DNA of 19,626 nt from Rhizophlyctis rosea. Taxonomy: Eukaryota; Chytridiomycota; Chytridiomycetes; Rhizophlyctidales; Rhizophlyctidaceae. Below, in pieces: positions 9,895 to 19,254 of this stretch. A program made the position numbers and the translations under genes. The notes under the pieces were generated by a model. The model was not told where the DNA came from. It saw only the letters and a list, made by a program, of their open reading frames with translations, and ran no database searches. Location of the stretch: NCBI GenBank assembly GCA_027596075.1, contig JADGJC010000453.1, forward strand, positions 263 through 19,888, read 5' to 3'. Each line of letters opens with the position of its first letter. Positions within the stretch are counted from its first letter, which is position 1.

Positions 9895-10775
9895 ATGGCC
9901 GAAGAGACAGGTAAACACGACGCTTTTGAAATTTGGCGATAGTTTTGGAGACGCACGCCGTTTACAATTTCGCTTTACAGAATGGGACCAGATTTTGCGA
10001 GAAAGGGGCATCCTTCCACAGAAGGAAAAGGAACCGGAAATAACTGAAGATGACCTTATTGCTATGGTAGAGAAGGCTGTGGCGGAAAAATATGGGGAAA
10101 AGGCTATCGAGGATAGAACACTGGACGAGCTTGACGAGCTTGAAGATATAGAGGACGACCGTGTTTTGGAGTGAGTTTTAAGCACAGTCTCCACACCTCT
10201 TACGGCCAACGGGCAACACGACAGGTCATTCTCGTAATCACTCAGGCTAACCCACCCTCCCTAATATCAGATCCTACCGCCGCCAACGCCTCGCCGAACT
10301 CCAATCCGAAGCCTCATCCGCAAAATACGGTTCCGTAACGGAGCTCTCCAAACCCGACTACAACCGCGAGGTAACCGAAGCCTCCGCAACAACATATGTC
10401 GTCCTCCACCTCTACCAAAATCACATCCCAGCTTGCAAGCTCATAAACGGCATCCTCGACCGCCTAGCTTCCACTCACCGCGCGACAAAATTCCTTCGCA
10501 TTAGGGCAGATCAGTGTATTGAGAATTACCCGGACCGGAATTGTCCGACCCTTTTGGTTTATGGGGAGGGGGATTTGAAGAGGAATCTTGTGGGGATTGC
10601 GGCGTTGGGGGGTATGGGGACTACGTTGGATTATGTGGAGAAGTTGTTGAGGGATTGTGGGGCTGTTACGAAGACTACTGCGAATGCGGATGATGAGGAT
10701 GAGGAAGAGAAAAGGGCTGGGTTTAGGATTAGTAGAGCGGTGAAGAAGGATGAGTCTGATGATGATTGGGATTGA
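9895..10775 (+). CDS. PLP2: Phosducin-like protein (Plp2/PDCL3 type), CCT chaperonin cofactor
   Basis: The product has 236 residues in three exons: 9895-9910, 9981-10170 and 10271-10775, with GT-AG introns. Exon 1 is only 16 nt (MAEET plus one base). Residues 6-18 (EWDQILRERGILP) are the hallmark N-terminal motif of the Plp2/PDCL3 branch. An acidic helical segment follows (LDELDELEDIEDDRVLESYRRQR in parts), then a thioredoxin-like domain from about residue 85 to 195. That domain includes KPDYNREVTEAS, the conserved ENYPDRNCPTLLVYGEGDL strip and ALGG. No CxxC redox pair is present, as expected for this family. The tail is acidic and ends SDDDWD. Family members bind the TRiC/CCT chaperonin in the cytosol and assist folding of actin and tubulin. 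The length matches the family (about 230-290). Exon 3 shows a sharp change in codon use near 10500. Confidence 0.93.
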
Positions 10776-11540
10776 TGAGTGAGGTTCATGGGACCTTGCG
10801 TACATAGTGTCATGACGAAGCTGGAATAGATCAAGACTACGTCGATAAAGCACCCTGAGCGGGCGTGATGACAGCCTTTCCCCAGTGGTGCTTGGCAGAC
10901 CACAGAACATTGATCGTCCGATTAGGATATAGACCAGAAGCCTTTCAAATCACAGAAAATTAGATGCTTTCTTCGCACCCCTCACCTTATGTGCTGATAC
11001 CATTCAAGCCGCTCATCCCAGAAAGAATACGTGAACATCCACTGGCTACGACTTCATAAGTACAGTGAACATGCATTTAAATCAAGATATACAATGCAAA
11101 AACTAACATACAGAAGACGGATTATGTACAGAAGAATAATAACGATGCAAAACCCTCATAGCCTATCCATTCCGAGTCTCTCCCGTCTACCTGGTTCCTC
11201 AAATGTTGCATACTGCCCCAAGACTTGACCACCGCCTCTGCGGGGCTCACATGAGCAACGGCGGATGCTCTCGTCGGGGGGGGCTTACCCGGGGTTCTGG
11301 ATGAACCGTGAGTAGATCGGTCGGCATGGGAAAAGGGAAGCCTGAAAACATTCAGGAAAAATTGAAATGAATCAACAAGCCCACAAACTTAGCATATAAT
11401 GGAGGAGATCAGGAAAAGGTCTGTGCAGAGTAAGCTAGCTCACCAGAAGATGAAAGAAGATGATCCCTCCAACGCGTCGTTAGCCCGAGCCTCTGACCTT
11501 CAACAGTCTTGATATATAAGCCTAGCAGCTATCTTGTCCA
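10776..11540. other. Intergenic region, no gene seen
   Basis: This interval lies between two convergent genes, the PLP2-like gene (plus) and the HQYTH-motif gene (minus), so both 3' untranslated regions should be here. It is mixed in composition, with an A/T-rich part around 11030-11150. Short open frames occur but none has coding character. No tRNA or mobile element is recognised. Confidence 0.55.
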
Positions 11541-12239
11541 TTAAAACCAGTATCCAGTGGAAGGTAGGGAAGATAAGATACATGCCACAAATTGGTCAGC
11601 CACATTAAATTCCTTGAACATCCTTCCCCCTAACCCAACTTGCTCAAATTTGTATCCCACTTGCCGGGCCGGCCATTTTGTCTCATTAGACTCTGGTGGG
11701 GAAGGGTTTTGAGGAGAAGCCATTTGAAGATAGGCTGTCAAAAGGTGGGTGTATTGGTGGATAAGGGTGGTGATGAGGAGGACAGTAAGGCTTTGCTTTT
11801 GGGCTTCAGTGATAGTGTCCTTTAGATACTGAGGCAGAACTGAGTCATCATAGTAAGAAGCATTCTCCAAGGCAGTAGTAGGCCAATATCAGCTCACGTT
11901 GATATTGATAAATATAGTTCGATGTAGTGTCTCGACGTCGTCACGTCTTGGGTCCACCCAGCCGAGGAGAGAGATGTCCTCCTCTGCAAGTTCAGATGAT
12001 GAGTATTCACGATTGAAATCTTCCGGAGCAAGGACTTCTACAATGACGGTCGTGTTGCGGAAGTCGCGGATTGAGGGTTCTGTTTCAGGTTTGTTTATGA
12101 CGCCGGAGAAGAAGGATGGGAAGTCGTCGTGGAGAATTATGCGGGAGGCATGGTGGAGGGCTGTGTAAAGGTAGCGATATTGTGAATGGTCAAAGGTCGA
12201 TACTCCAAGGAGTTTGAACATGTGGTCGGAGTGGTCCAT
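11541..12239 (-). CDS. Zincin-like fungal protein with degenerate HExxH (HQYTH)
   Basis: The product has 209 residues from two exons, 11898-12239 and 11541-11828. They are joined across a 69-nt phase-0 intron (11829-11897, GTGAGC...CCTCAG) with a branch-like TGAC near the acceptor. The arrangement resembles fungal proteins with an HE-x-x-H metal site in a helix, followed by a Gly/Glu segment ending in fGG. Here the helix reads LLITTLIHQYTHLLTAYL and the later segment reads GYKFEQVGLGGRMF. The catalytic Glu position of HExxH is Gln. If the family assignment is right, the protein may be catalytically weak or inactive, or may bind metal only. That assignment is my inference from the pattern. The N-terminal half (HDDFPSFFSGV...TVIVEVLAPEDF) is not recognised. 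No signal peptide or membrane span is evident. Confidence 0.68.
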
Positions 12240-12956
12240 TTTTGGTTACGCTGCTAGGTGGGTAGGAAATTGAGGGGAGGAGCAGGCTGGGTCAGTAAAT
12301 ACATTGGCAGTGTGCGTAAGTACATTTCCCCGGAGAAGGGAAGCTGCGCCACGTGGGTTTTCGCCTCTGGCGGCCTGGCCACATTTTTTTCTCCATTTGC
12401 CGGTACAGTGTTCTACCTACCCTGAGCCATCCAAAAAAATCTACGCAAAAAAGATTCCACAGGACGGGATTTGTGACTTACCATTTGATCGTAAGTTTGT
12501 ATTATTGTCTTTATAAATGTGGAACTGTTTGGTTGGCGGGTAGTAGGGTTTCTGAGGTGGTTCCGAAATGCAAAGTAACCCACTGGTGCAGGGAGATCAG
12601 TGCTGTCCGTAGGTCACCTCAGAATTTGTAGGCCTGGATGGCTACCTCACTTACCTCGGAGAAGGAAGCTGGGGAGAAGGATGGAGACCGTAGGTTCTAG
12701 ATACAGTTTATTCTTCCCTGCTATTGATAATTTGATCCATCACCCGGAGCCGAGCTTGTGATCAGAAAGATTCAGCCACGGTGCGCAAAGTCTCTACTTA
12801 TGCAGCGATTTAGATTTACCGGGCTTGGCGTGTGTGTATTGTGGAGATTGCAGTGCATCCCGATTGATCTTTTACCAGGTTTGGATGACTTGGACAAAGA
12901 TGTGGCTTTGAACATATGGAGGAAGCGATTCAACCTCCATTGTGAGATACTGGTGC
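12240..12956. other. Intergenic region, no gene seen
   Basis: This stretch of about 720 bp holds the promoter of the minus-strand HQYTH-motif gene at its left end and the 3' flank of the small membrane-protein gene at its right end. Several overlapping short open frames are present around 12300-12630 and 12758-12976 but lack codon bias or similarity. No repeats or RNA genes are recognised. Confidence 0.5.
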
Positions 12957-13496
12957 TCAGAAGGAAAAACTGGTAGCAGAGGGCTCTGGGAACACTCCAT
13001 TTTTGGGGCCACCCTTGATTGTGAGAATTGCGAGTGTGACTTTGCACGTCCCATACAAGTGAGCTCTCCCATGGGTCACCTGTGCCCATAATCTCGCAAC
13101 GCCGCAAATGTTTATTTTGAAAAAACATACAAAAACTAACGAGAATAGTCCACCCAATCCCATTAAAATCGCCATCAGAGTCAACTTTCCCCAACCCCCC
13201 AGCGTGTAATAAATGAGGAGCTTTTCTAAAATAGTTGGTGCCATCTTGATCCAGTCATTTGCAGACAGCTCTCCTAACTCCCCCTTGAACTCCTCAAACA
13301 AAGCGATCGGAGTGTTGCAAAGAACCTCGTTGGCAGCGGTTGCGCTAACCATCGGCATGTTGGCCCCGCTCATCATCTGCAGAACTACATCAATATGAAC
13401 GGGCACCAACTGAATCGTTCTTTCCGCAGCCTTCAGCTTCGGGTCGTTGCGAATTCTATACGTTTCGCGCACGAACGGCGCTTCATAATTTTTCAT
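12957..13496 (-). CDS. Small protein with C-terminal membrane segment, unknown family
   Basis: From the ATG at 13496 the frame runs 179 codons. The first 118 look genuine: a mixed-charge, helical N-terminal part (ETYRIRNDPKLKAAERTIQL) and then a hydrophobic segment at about residues 104-118, LTLMAILMGLGGLF. The rest is uncertain. A good donor (GTTAGT at 13140) and acceptor (GCACAG, intron 13080-13140, 61 nt) would remove the following stretch. The frame would then stop at once at 13076, giving 119 residues that end in the membrane helix, a tail-anchor-like layout. Unspliced, the protein continues with a second hydrophobic run (to about residue 131) and a basic tail. Family and function are not recognised. 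A stop codon precedes the start in frame. Confidence 0.5.
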   Translation of the reverse strand: MKNYEAPFVRETYRIRNDPKLKAAERTIQLVPVHIDVVLQMMSGANMPMVSATAANEVLCNTPIALFEEFKGELGELSANDWIKMAPTILEKLLIYYTLGGWGKLTLMAILMGLGGLFSLVFVCFFKINICGVARLWAQVTHGRAHLYGTCKVTLAILTIKGGPKNGVFPEPSATSFSF

Positions 13497-13800
13497 TTAG
13501 CGGCCAGCGGCAAATAGGTTTTTGACCCTGTCCCTAACGCCATGATCCATACAATTTCCGCGGAAAATCCGTTCTTTCAACCCTTTAAATCGAGGTTGAA
13601 CCTTTCGGCTACGGTTTCCACTCAGTTTCGTTGATGCTGGGCAGTGTGGTTATCACCCAAGCAATGAACGGAGGTGGGGCGTCTTACAGATTGGTCTAAG
13701 CGGATCGCTACTTTTGCCACTCTTCCATAAGATTTGCCTGAACGAATTTCACAATAGATAGCGCCCACTATTCAACATTCAACACAGCGTTCAGTACACA
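13497..13800. other. Short intergenic region, no gene seen
   Basis: These 304 bp lie between the 3' end of the F-box/SUKH-like gene and the start of the small membrane-protein gene, both on the minus strand. The right half is A/T-richer and probably contains the 3' untranslated region of the former. The left half should hold the promoter of the latter. A TTTAAA-containing sequence near 13585 is the only TATA-like candidate. Confidence 0.4.
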
Positions 13801-15073
13801 TCACAGTTTGACATCACTACTATCACTTCCCCATACACTTTCAAACTCATGCCCCTCCATAATCGCATTCCTCACATCCTCCGCCCACCCATCTTCAAAC
13901 TCCCCCTCCCCCTCATCCAACTTCCTCCACAACGCCCCCACAAAATCCGTCAAACTCTCGCACAAAAGAACAAGATCTCCGCTCCCATACGCACCAGTCG
14001 GCAACGAATACAACGCCCCGAACGCGCTAGATCTCCCCTCTGGTGTACAATCCAAAAACAAATTACTACAGGTGTCGTCTTCCGAGATTTTTCCGCACGG
14101 GATCAAGAGGATGGTCTCACTCTCTTCGGTTGTCCACCCACCCGCGTAGTCGTCGTTGCGGTTGTCCCAGGTGGCGGGTTGAGAGATGTCCCAATAGAAT
14201 CTTTCTAGGCTGTTGTTGTGTGCTGAAGCCCAGAGTTCCAGGATGTGGGAGGATGTGCCGTGCAATTCGTATATTGTGTTGGAGAGGGTGTGGAGGTATC
14301 GGGCGTAGTAGCGGAAAATGAGGGCGGCGTCAAAGGGGAGGTAGAAGTCTGGTGTAGTGACGTCTTGTGGGGGTGGTGGTGGTGGTACGGGGATTGTTGC
14401 CGGGTTTGAGACATTGTATGGGTATGTGCCGTCGGCGTAGAATCCGCCGATGGGTTTCAGATGCTCGGTGCCCGTTTTGGATACGAGAGTGACAGCTTCG
14501 TCCTTTAGGTCTTGCAAGTGATTGTATAACCAACTTGCAGCTGAGCCTAGACCTTTCTCCACTGGCTTCACGGTCAAAGATGTAGCGCTCTTCTCTGCCG
14601 ATTTTGTATTGGAGGACGCGGTGTGTTGTATCTTTATCGAGGGACCAGATTGGAATGGGGATTTCGGAGTCGGTGTCGGAGTGATCTAATGAAAGGTATT
14701 TTTTGTGGAGGGAATCGATGAGGTTGTATATGGTTTTGAAGACGGTGAACGTGATGTGCGTAAGGTCGCCTTGGATGGCTTTTCTGATGACTGGGGGTAG
14801 GATGCCTTCCAAGTCGGATTTGTTGAATGATGGATTCGCCAGGTAGTATGGTGCAAGGATTGCGCGCAGGATTCGATTGGTCAAATATGGGGAGAAGCCG
14901 AACTTGGGTTCTTCGGAGATCTCATCAGCCGTTGCACATCCGGTTGGACGCAGTTGTTCTTGAAAGATCCTTGCCGTGCGCGAGAGCGTCAGCAATGTAT
15001 GAATGTCGAGGTAATCGAAAATGATCGCCCAGTGGTCACCGGAGAGATGGCGTTCACGATATAAGGCTGTCAT
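13801..15073 (-). CDS. F-box-like / SMI1-KNR4 (SUKH)-like protein with a frame break
   Basis: The frame starts at ATG 15073 in good context (AAACAATGA). Residues about 9-42 (LSGDHWAIIFDYLDIHTLL, then LSRTARIF) fit an F-box-like motif, which would contact Skp1 in an SCF ubiquitin ligase. From 14685 down to 13801 a second frame, shifted by one base, is open. It carries a domain with TILLIPCGK, NLFLDC, a Gly/Ser loop and DLVLLCESLTDFVGALW. This resembles the C-terminal half of SMI1/KNR4 (SUKH) domains. Both frames look coding, so the two parts belong to one protein of about 423 residues. The join must lie between about 14685 and 14500. It could be an unusual short intron of 3n+1 bases, for example a 61-nt GTCCTC...GTGGAG stretch. 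It could also be a one-base frameshift, either a mutation or a sequence error. A Pro run (VPPPPPPQ) precedes the second domain. Domain names are inferred from pattern. Confidence 0.66.
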
Positions 15074-17080
15074 TGTTTTGTCGATAGATGTGCAATGGGA
15101 GAAGTTGATTGATGTGTGCTGGAAGGAGGGGGGATGCACGTTATATAGCCCGCGCTGCCTCCCATAAAATGGCCCTGTCAAAAGATGAAGTGTCTTTGTC
15201 CGACAGAGATTTTTGCCCTGTGCTCCACCAAATGTCGCATTGTTACTGCGCCATCTGGCCCGGGCGACGTGCCACATTCAATTCAGACCCACATTCGTTC
15301 CTGCGGACAACTGATCTCAATGAGGTCACTGCTAGGAACAGTGATTGTGGAGTATCGTGGTGTGGCATGTTACACACCGACGCGGATGGTAGAAAGTACC
15401 TATCCTCAGAGTAGGCTTTGTGAGCAACGATGGGTGGATGAAATTTCCAAGCACGTCATTTGACCGGCATGTTCTATGGTTGGCAGTAACATTAAATGGC
15501 TCTACCTCCGTGGTATGCTTTCCCGCCCGGGACGTGGAAGATTAGATTTCAACAAAGGTACAACGTCACCGAAAGATGATTGCGCTACAAATGCAATGCA
15601 CAGTCTCCACTCATACACCTTGCTATCACAGCCGCACTTTAGTGCAGTTGCTCCGGCGAAAAGGGGAAGACTTACCGACAGGGACAGCAACATGACGGCC
15701 GTCAGAAAGGAGGGGAACTTGGACGATTGTGTGAAGCGCAAAAAAGCCAGAACTCTTATCACAAATGTACAAATGGGTGGTCCAGTGAAGGGTTGTTGCC
15801 AATTGTTGAAAGACAAAGTGCTACTCGCTCAGTACTCAGTACTCACAACCTCAATCACGAACCGTGCGACTTCTGAAACGAGGATCGTGTATACCAAATC
15901 TATGTCAAATGAGCGGGTATTATGGTGTCGGCAAGTTCCTCGCAAGGCTTCAATGGGGCTGGAGAGCAACGTGTGTATTATATGATTTTCCTTGCTGGTA
16001 CGCTCGAGTTTTTCTATGTGTTGAGGTTGCTCACTATTAGCTGAGCACTTAGTTGATCAGCATCAGTCTGGCAACTTGATGGAGACGAGTAATTCATGAG
16101 TTGTGTCATGGTGTGCACATTATAGCTCCACCCAGAAATATCAACGTCGTGGGGGAATATATTCCCTCTCCCAAATCTCTACCGTCACCGGAATGAATGG
16201 GCCGCATCCATATTTGGGTAATTGGCATCACCTGTTGCCGACGGAGGTAACCCATTCTGTTCCTTCCCCCTCACCAAATTTTGATCCTAACAGCAGCAAA
16301 AAAAAATGTCTTAGTCAACCGAGAAAACATGATTGGCTATGTACAGTGCCAGTGGGCGGCCGAAGCACCTTCATCGCATACATCTTCCCAATCCTCTGTG
16401 GCACCGCAACAAGTCGGCTTATCTGACGAAGTCCGTTCCGTAGTAGGAGGGAATCTTACCTAGCGGCACTTCCAATTCCCGAGGTATCCAACGCAGACCA
16501 GTGGCCGGATGGAGTTGCCAGTTGTGGGAGTTGAACCCAACACTGGCCAATAGTTTGCAAACACACCCACACACGTCGATTGCACCGTTCCAAGTGGGCA
16601 ACCGTGATGGAAGTGAGATCTTGGGAGAAGAAAGGAATGAAGTGAACCGGCCGAGAAACCTTTTTGATATGAGTGGATGAGAGTCAGATGAGAGTCAAAC
16701 CCTTGCGACCTGACAACATTACGTAAGGTGCACGTGATGTAATGTGCCTCATTGCCTGAGTCTGAGAGCATCTACAGCGTTGGGGTAAGATTCCCTCCCT
16801 GTTACTTCCCTTTTAGATCAACGGACTTCACTCTTTCTCTACAGAATACCTTTTTCACCAAGGCACAGCCAGAAGGGGTTTGGGGAGGGAGGCTCCGTTT
16901 ACGGGTGCGAAGTGCCGCTGGGTGCGTATTTTCCATAGTGATCTTGCCACGCGACGCATTCTTATCCTTCCACCGACAGATTACCTTACCTTACAAGGCA
17001 CGGGCGGAAGGGCAGGAGGGCAGAGGGGAAGAATCATCGGCGGGATGGTGAAGTGCCATGATGTGCGTTCCACTCGTATG
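15074..17080. other. Gene-poor region, left part
   Basis: No supported gene is seen in these 2 kb. The first 200 bp contain the promoter of the F-box-like gene. The longest plus-strand open frame (15476-15985, 169 codons) has no codon bias, no domain pattern and a composition like its surroundings, so I leave it out. On the minus strand near 16495-16550 a hairpin (GCCAGT...ACTGGC arms) surrounds a TGGGTTCAACTCCCA sequence that looks like a tRNA T arm, but the rest of a tRNA is missing. Microrepeats such as AGTACTC (about 15829-15845) and TTACC (about 16981-16993) occur. Confidence 0.5.
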
Positions 17081-17306
17081 TTTCGTCAGTTCGTTGTCTG
17101 TGCTCTTACTAAAACCTGATGGTATACATTGACAGCCCACTCATACATAACCAATTCTTCTGGATATCCAAGACTCATAACGGAATCACTGAACGTGCTA
17201 GCGCTTCGTATACAAGCTGCTTCGCATAAAAGCTGGATCCAACGCTGGAGCGTGATATCGACCACACCGGCACGGGGTTGCGTACCCTCTTCGGAGGGGA
17301 GGACAT

Positions 17307-17357
17307 TTCGGGTATAGACCGTCTTAGTCTGAGCATGAACTTCGGGTATAGACCGTC
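17307..17357. repeat. 17-bp direct repeat, two copies
   Basis: TTCGGGTATAGACCGTC occurs exactly at 17307-17323 and 17341-17357, an offset of 34 bp, with 17 unrelated bases between. Exact repetition of this length in a small interval is not expected by chance. No terminal repeats or gene surround it. Confidence 0.8.
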
Positions 17358-17992
17358 GTTCGCCCTGCGCCGATGGTTTGGTATCATGCGCGAGGCAAAG
17401 GACTCTGCCGGTTTTGCCCTGCATCACGGCGATAGAGACCAATGCTTCCCAGTAAGGATAGGGAGGAGGATAAATCGGTTGGGTGTTGGCAAAACTCTTC
17501 CCTCCAGCTTTGTAGTTCGATTCCGTTATTCCCTCTCTACCGACAAGGCACCATCCTCGCAATCCACCATGAAATGAGAAGGGTTGCATCTTCTCGTAAC
17601 GGCACTTGAACTCTCCTTTGGAGGGTTTGGCTATTTACTTAGCCCTAGTAACCCTAGTGTGGAGTCGGGTGGATCCGGACGTCCCCTGTGCTGTGCGAGC
17701 GGGTGACTTCCAATATGCGAAATGCAAGCCAAGGCTCAAGGCTCAAGAACAGCTTGCTTTCGCTCAAGGACCTCATTTCACGGAGTGGTGGATTTACGGG
17801 GATGTGTCTAGAGGGGTCTCATATCTTCATCTGGGGCCGTAGAGGTAAGGCGTCAAGCCCCGTAATAGCTTCGAATTTAGATACTAAATTATAATGCCCA
17901 TCCACCAGCATCCGCAAAGCACACGAAGCGTCTCCGCGGACGGAAAACAGCACCGGCTCATACCACTCTTCCGCAATCTGGACGACTCATCC

Positions 17993-18119
17993 GGCATTCC
18001 CACTGGCTGGTGGTCGAGTGCCCCCGGACTACGCTCTTCTCTGGCATTCCCACCGGCTGGTGGTTGAGTGCTCTCTGGACCCAAGGACGCTCCGGGACTC
18101 CCGTTACCCGGTTGAGTGC
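17993..18119. repeat. 29-bp repeat spaced by 50 bp, two copies plus a partial third
   Basis: Copies at 17993-18021 and 18043-18071 share GGCATTCCCAC, GGCTGGTGGT and GAGTGC, with two mismatches. A third, partial copy (GGTTGAGTGC) lies at 18110-18119. Within each copy the bases CCACYGGCTGGTGG form a short hairpin (CCACC/GGTGG in the second copy). The sequence between copies is not conserved. Confidence 0.75.
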
Positions 18120-18199
18120 CCTGGAGTGTGGCTATGATGGACGCTACGGTCGCGTCGCGGGTAATAAATGCTCTTATTGGTTACATAAAGAACCAATTG

Positions 18200-18274
18200 G
18201 CTCCGGTCCCTTGGGGGATCGCATTGATGTAGTTGACGCATCATGCGAGGAGGGTTCGAATCCCTTCCGGGGTC
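18200..18274 (+). other. tRNA-like fold, possible tRNA pseudogene or tRNA-derived element
   Basis: The 75-nt stretch has a 7-bp acceptor-like stem (GCTCCGG at 18200-18206 with CCGGGGT at 18267-18273). It has a canonical T arm (GAGGG-TTCGAAT-CCCTT, 18250-18266) and a 5-bp stem at the anticodon-arm position (GATGT/GCATC, 18226-18230 and 18238-18242) with a 7-nt loop. Against a working tRNA, the residue before the would-be anticodon is G rather than T33, there is no A14, and the D-arm region folds instead as TCCC-TTGG-GGGA. It may be a decayed tRNA, an organelle-derived copy, a SINE head, or chance. Confidence 0.25.
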
Positions 18275-19254
18275 ATAATATTCCGTCGGCAAGCGGGGTT
18301 ACGGACAAACTTAGCTATTCAGATACCTACCCAAGCCGGCACAAAGCAGAGTAGGATGAAGTCCTGCGGTGACGACAGTGCGTCAAGGTCAGTCGTTTAC
18401 GATATAGTAATTCGGTTTAATCTGGTCAATCAGCTGATTATTCGTCGCTTTCAAGTGTCCTAACAAAAGGGGCAGTGCACAAAGACTTAGGACTTCACTG
18501 TAGTGTGTTTCTTGCGTGTTTTTTTAAGAGGGAAGCAACATAGAGGCTGCGACCCCATCCGCGGGAGTCGGACGTGCCGTGCGGTGAATCAGTACGGTAT
18601 CGCACCAAGGAAACTCACATCTAACTCTCTCGTTGCTTGAATCACAAAGGACCTTCCACCATATTTTAAAGGCGGACGCTTTTTCCGAGTTTTTGAAATG
18701 TGTTTGTTATCAAATGTTTAGGCAACACGTTCGGCAAGTACGTCCGTTTTGAATGAGCGCATTGCTTGTCGCATTCGTTCGAACCCGTACGATTTAGCCC
18801 CCCTGCGCGTGTCGAATCGTTTGCCTGCTTGTATACAGGTCGGCGCAGAGCGTAATGGGAAACTAAGCGTGGGTCTTCAACCGCACTCTACAACCAATGT
18901 GAATGTACATATGTCATGTGGCGTGTGCGAAGGTTAGGGATAGTTATTAGTGTGAGACGCGATTGCATGATTTTGAGGCGTATCGGCGTCCTCCTATGTA
19001 TTAGAAGATCTCAAGGGCTTGGAACACGTTAAAGTACGCATGACTAAGTTTCTTTTTCGTTCTTTCCCAGTATATACAGTTCATAAACATCTAACCCTAC
19101 CTAATCAAATCAAGATACAACGCCATCCCCAAACCGGTCTCCTCCTGGTAACCTCCCCTCCCCACAACCTGCAATACCCCCACACCCCCTCTTCATAAAT
19201 ATCCCACAACGTCCCCAAACCCCCAAACTTAAACGCCACCCCACTCCCCTCCCA

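Larger units (their letters stand above)
17081..19254. other. Gene-poor region, right part, with short repeats
   Basis: No supported gene is seen. Base composition is more even than in the gene-bearing part, without the strong strand skews found there. Contents that can be pointed to are a 17-bp direct repeat near 17307-17357, a 29-bp repeat spaced 50 bp near 17993-18119, a 7-bp hairpin at 18176-18197 and a tRNA-like fold at 18200-18274. A minus-strand frame at 17086-17589 is open for 167 codons but shows no family pattern. The end (about 19110-19254) is C/A-rich on the plus strand and is probably the 3' flank of the partial gene beginning at 19255. Confidence 0.5.

Noticed and set aside
11865..11897. 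33-nt intron (GTGAGC...TTGGAG) in the HQYTH-motif gene
   Set aside because: The 69-nt alternative ending at CCTCAG keeps the same phase and has a branch-like site and pyrimidines before the acceptor.
13808..14208. Plus-strand open frames over the F-box/SUKH-like gene
   Set aside because: They are antisense shadows of a longer minus-strand frame with domain-like pattern.
14555..14577. Tiny 19- to 31-nt GT...AG stretches that would repair the frame break
   Set aside because: They are in frame but far shorter than any other intron in the window and lack a branch site, so I do not propose them as introns.
15476..15985. Plus-strand frame of 169 codons
   Set aside because: It has no recognisable domain, no codon bias and no splice partners; such a frame can occur by chance in 4 kb of balanced composition.
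16490..16620. tRNA-like sequence on the minus strand (TGGGTTCAACTCCCA with a possible A box)
   Set aside because: The T-arm-like part is followed by four extra bases before any acceptor match, no anticodon arm fits, and the sequence is better explained as a 12-bp hairpin with a small internal loop.
17086..17589. Minus-strand frame of 167 codons
   Set aside because: Same reasons; I also considered an rRNA-antisense frame but recognised no rRNA core sequence.
18765..18800. GTTCGAACCC sequence resembling a tRNA B box
   Set aside because: The flanking bases cannot form a T stem and no acceptor stem is present.
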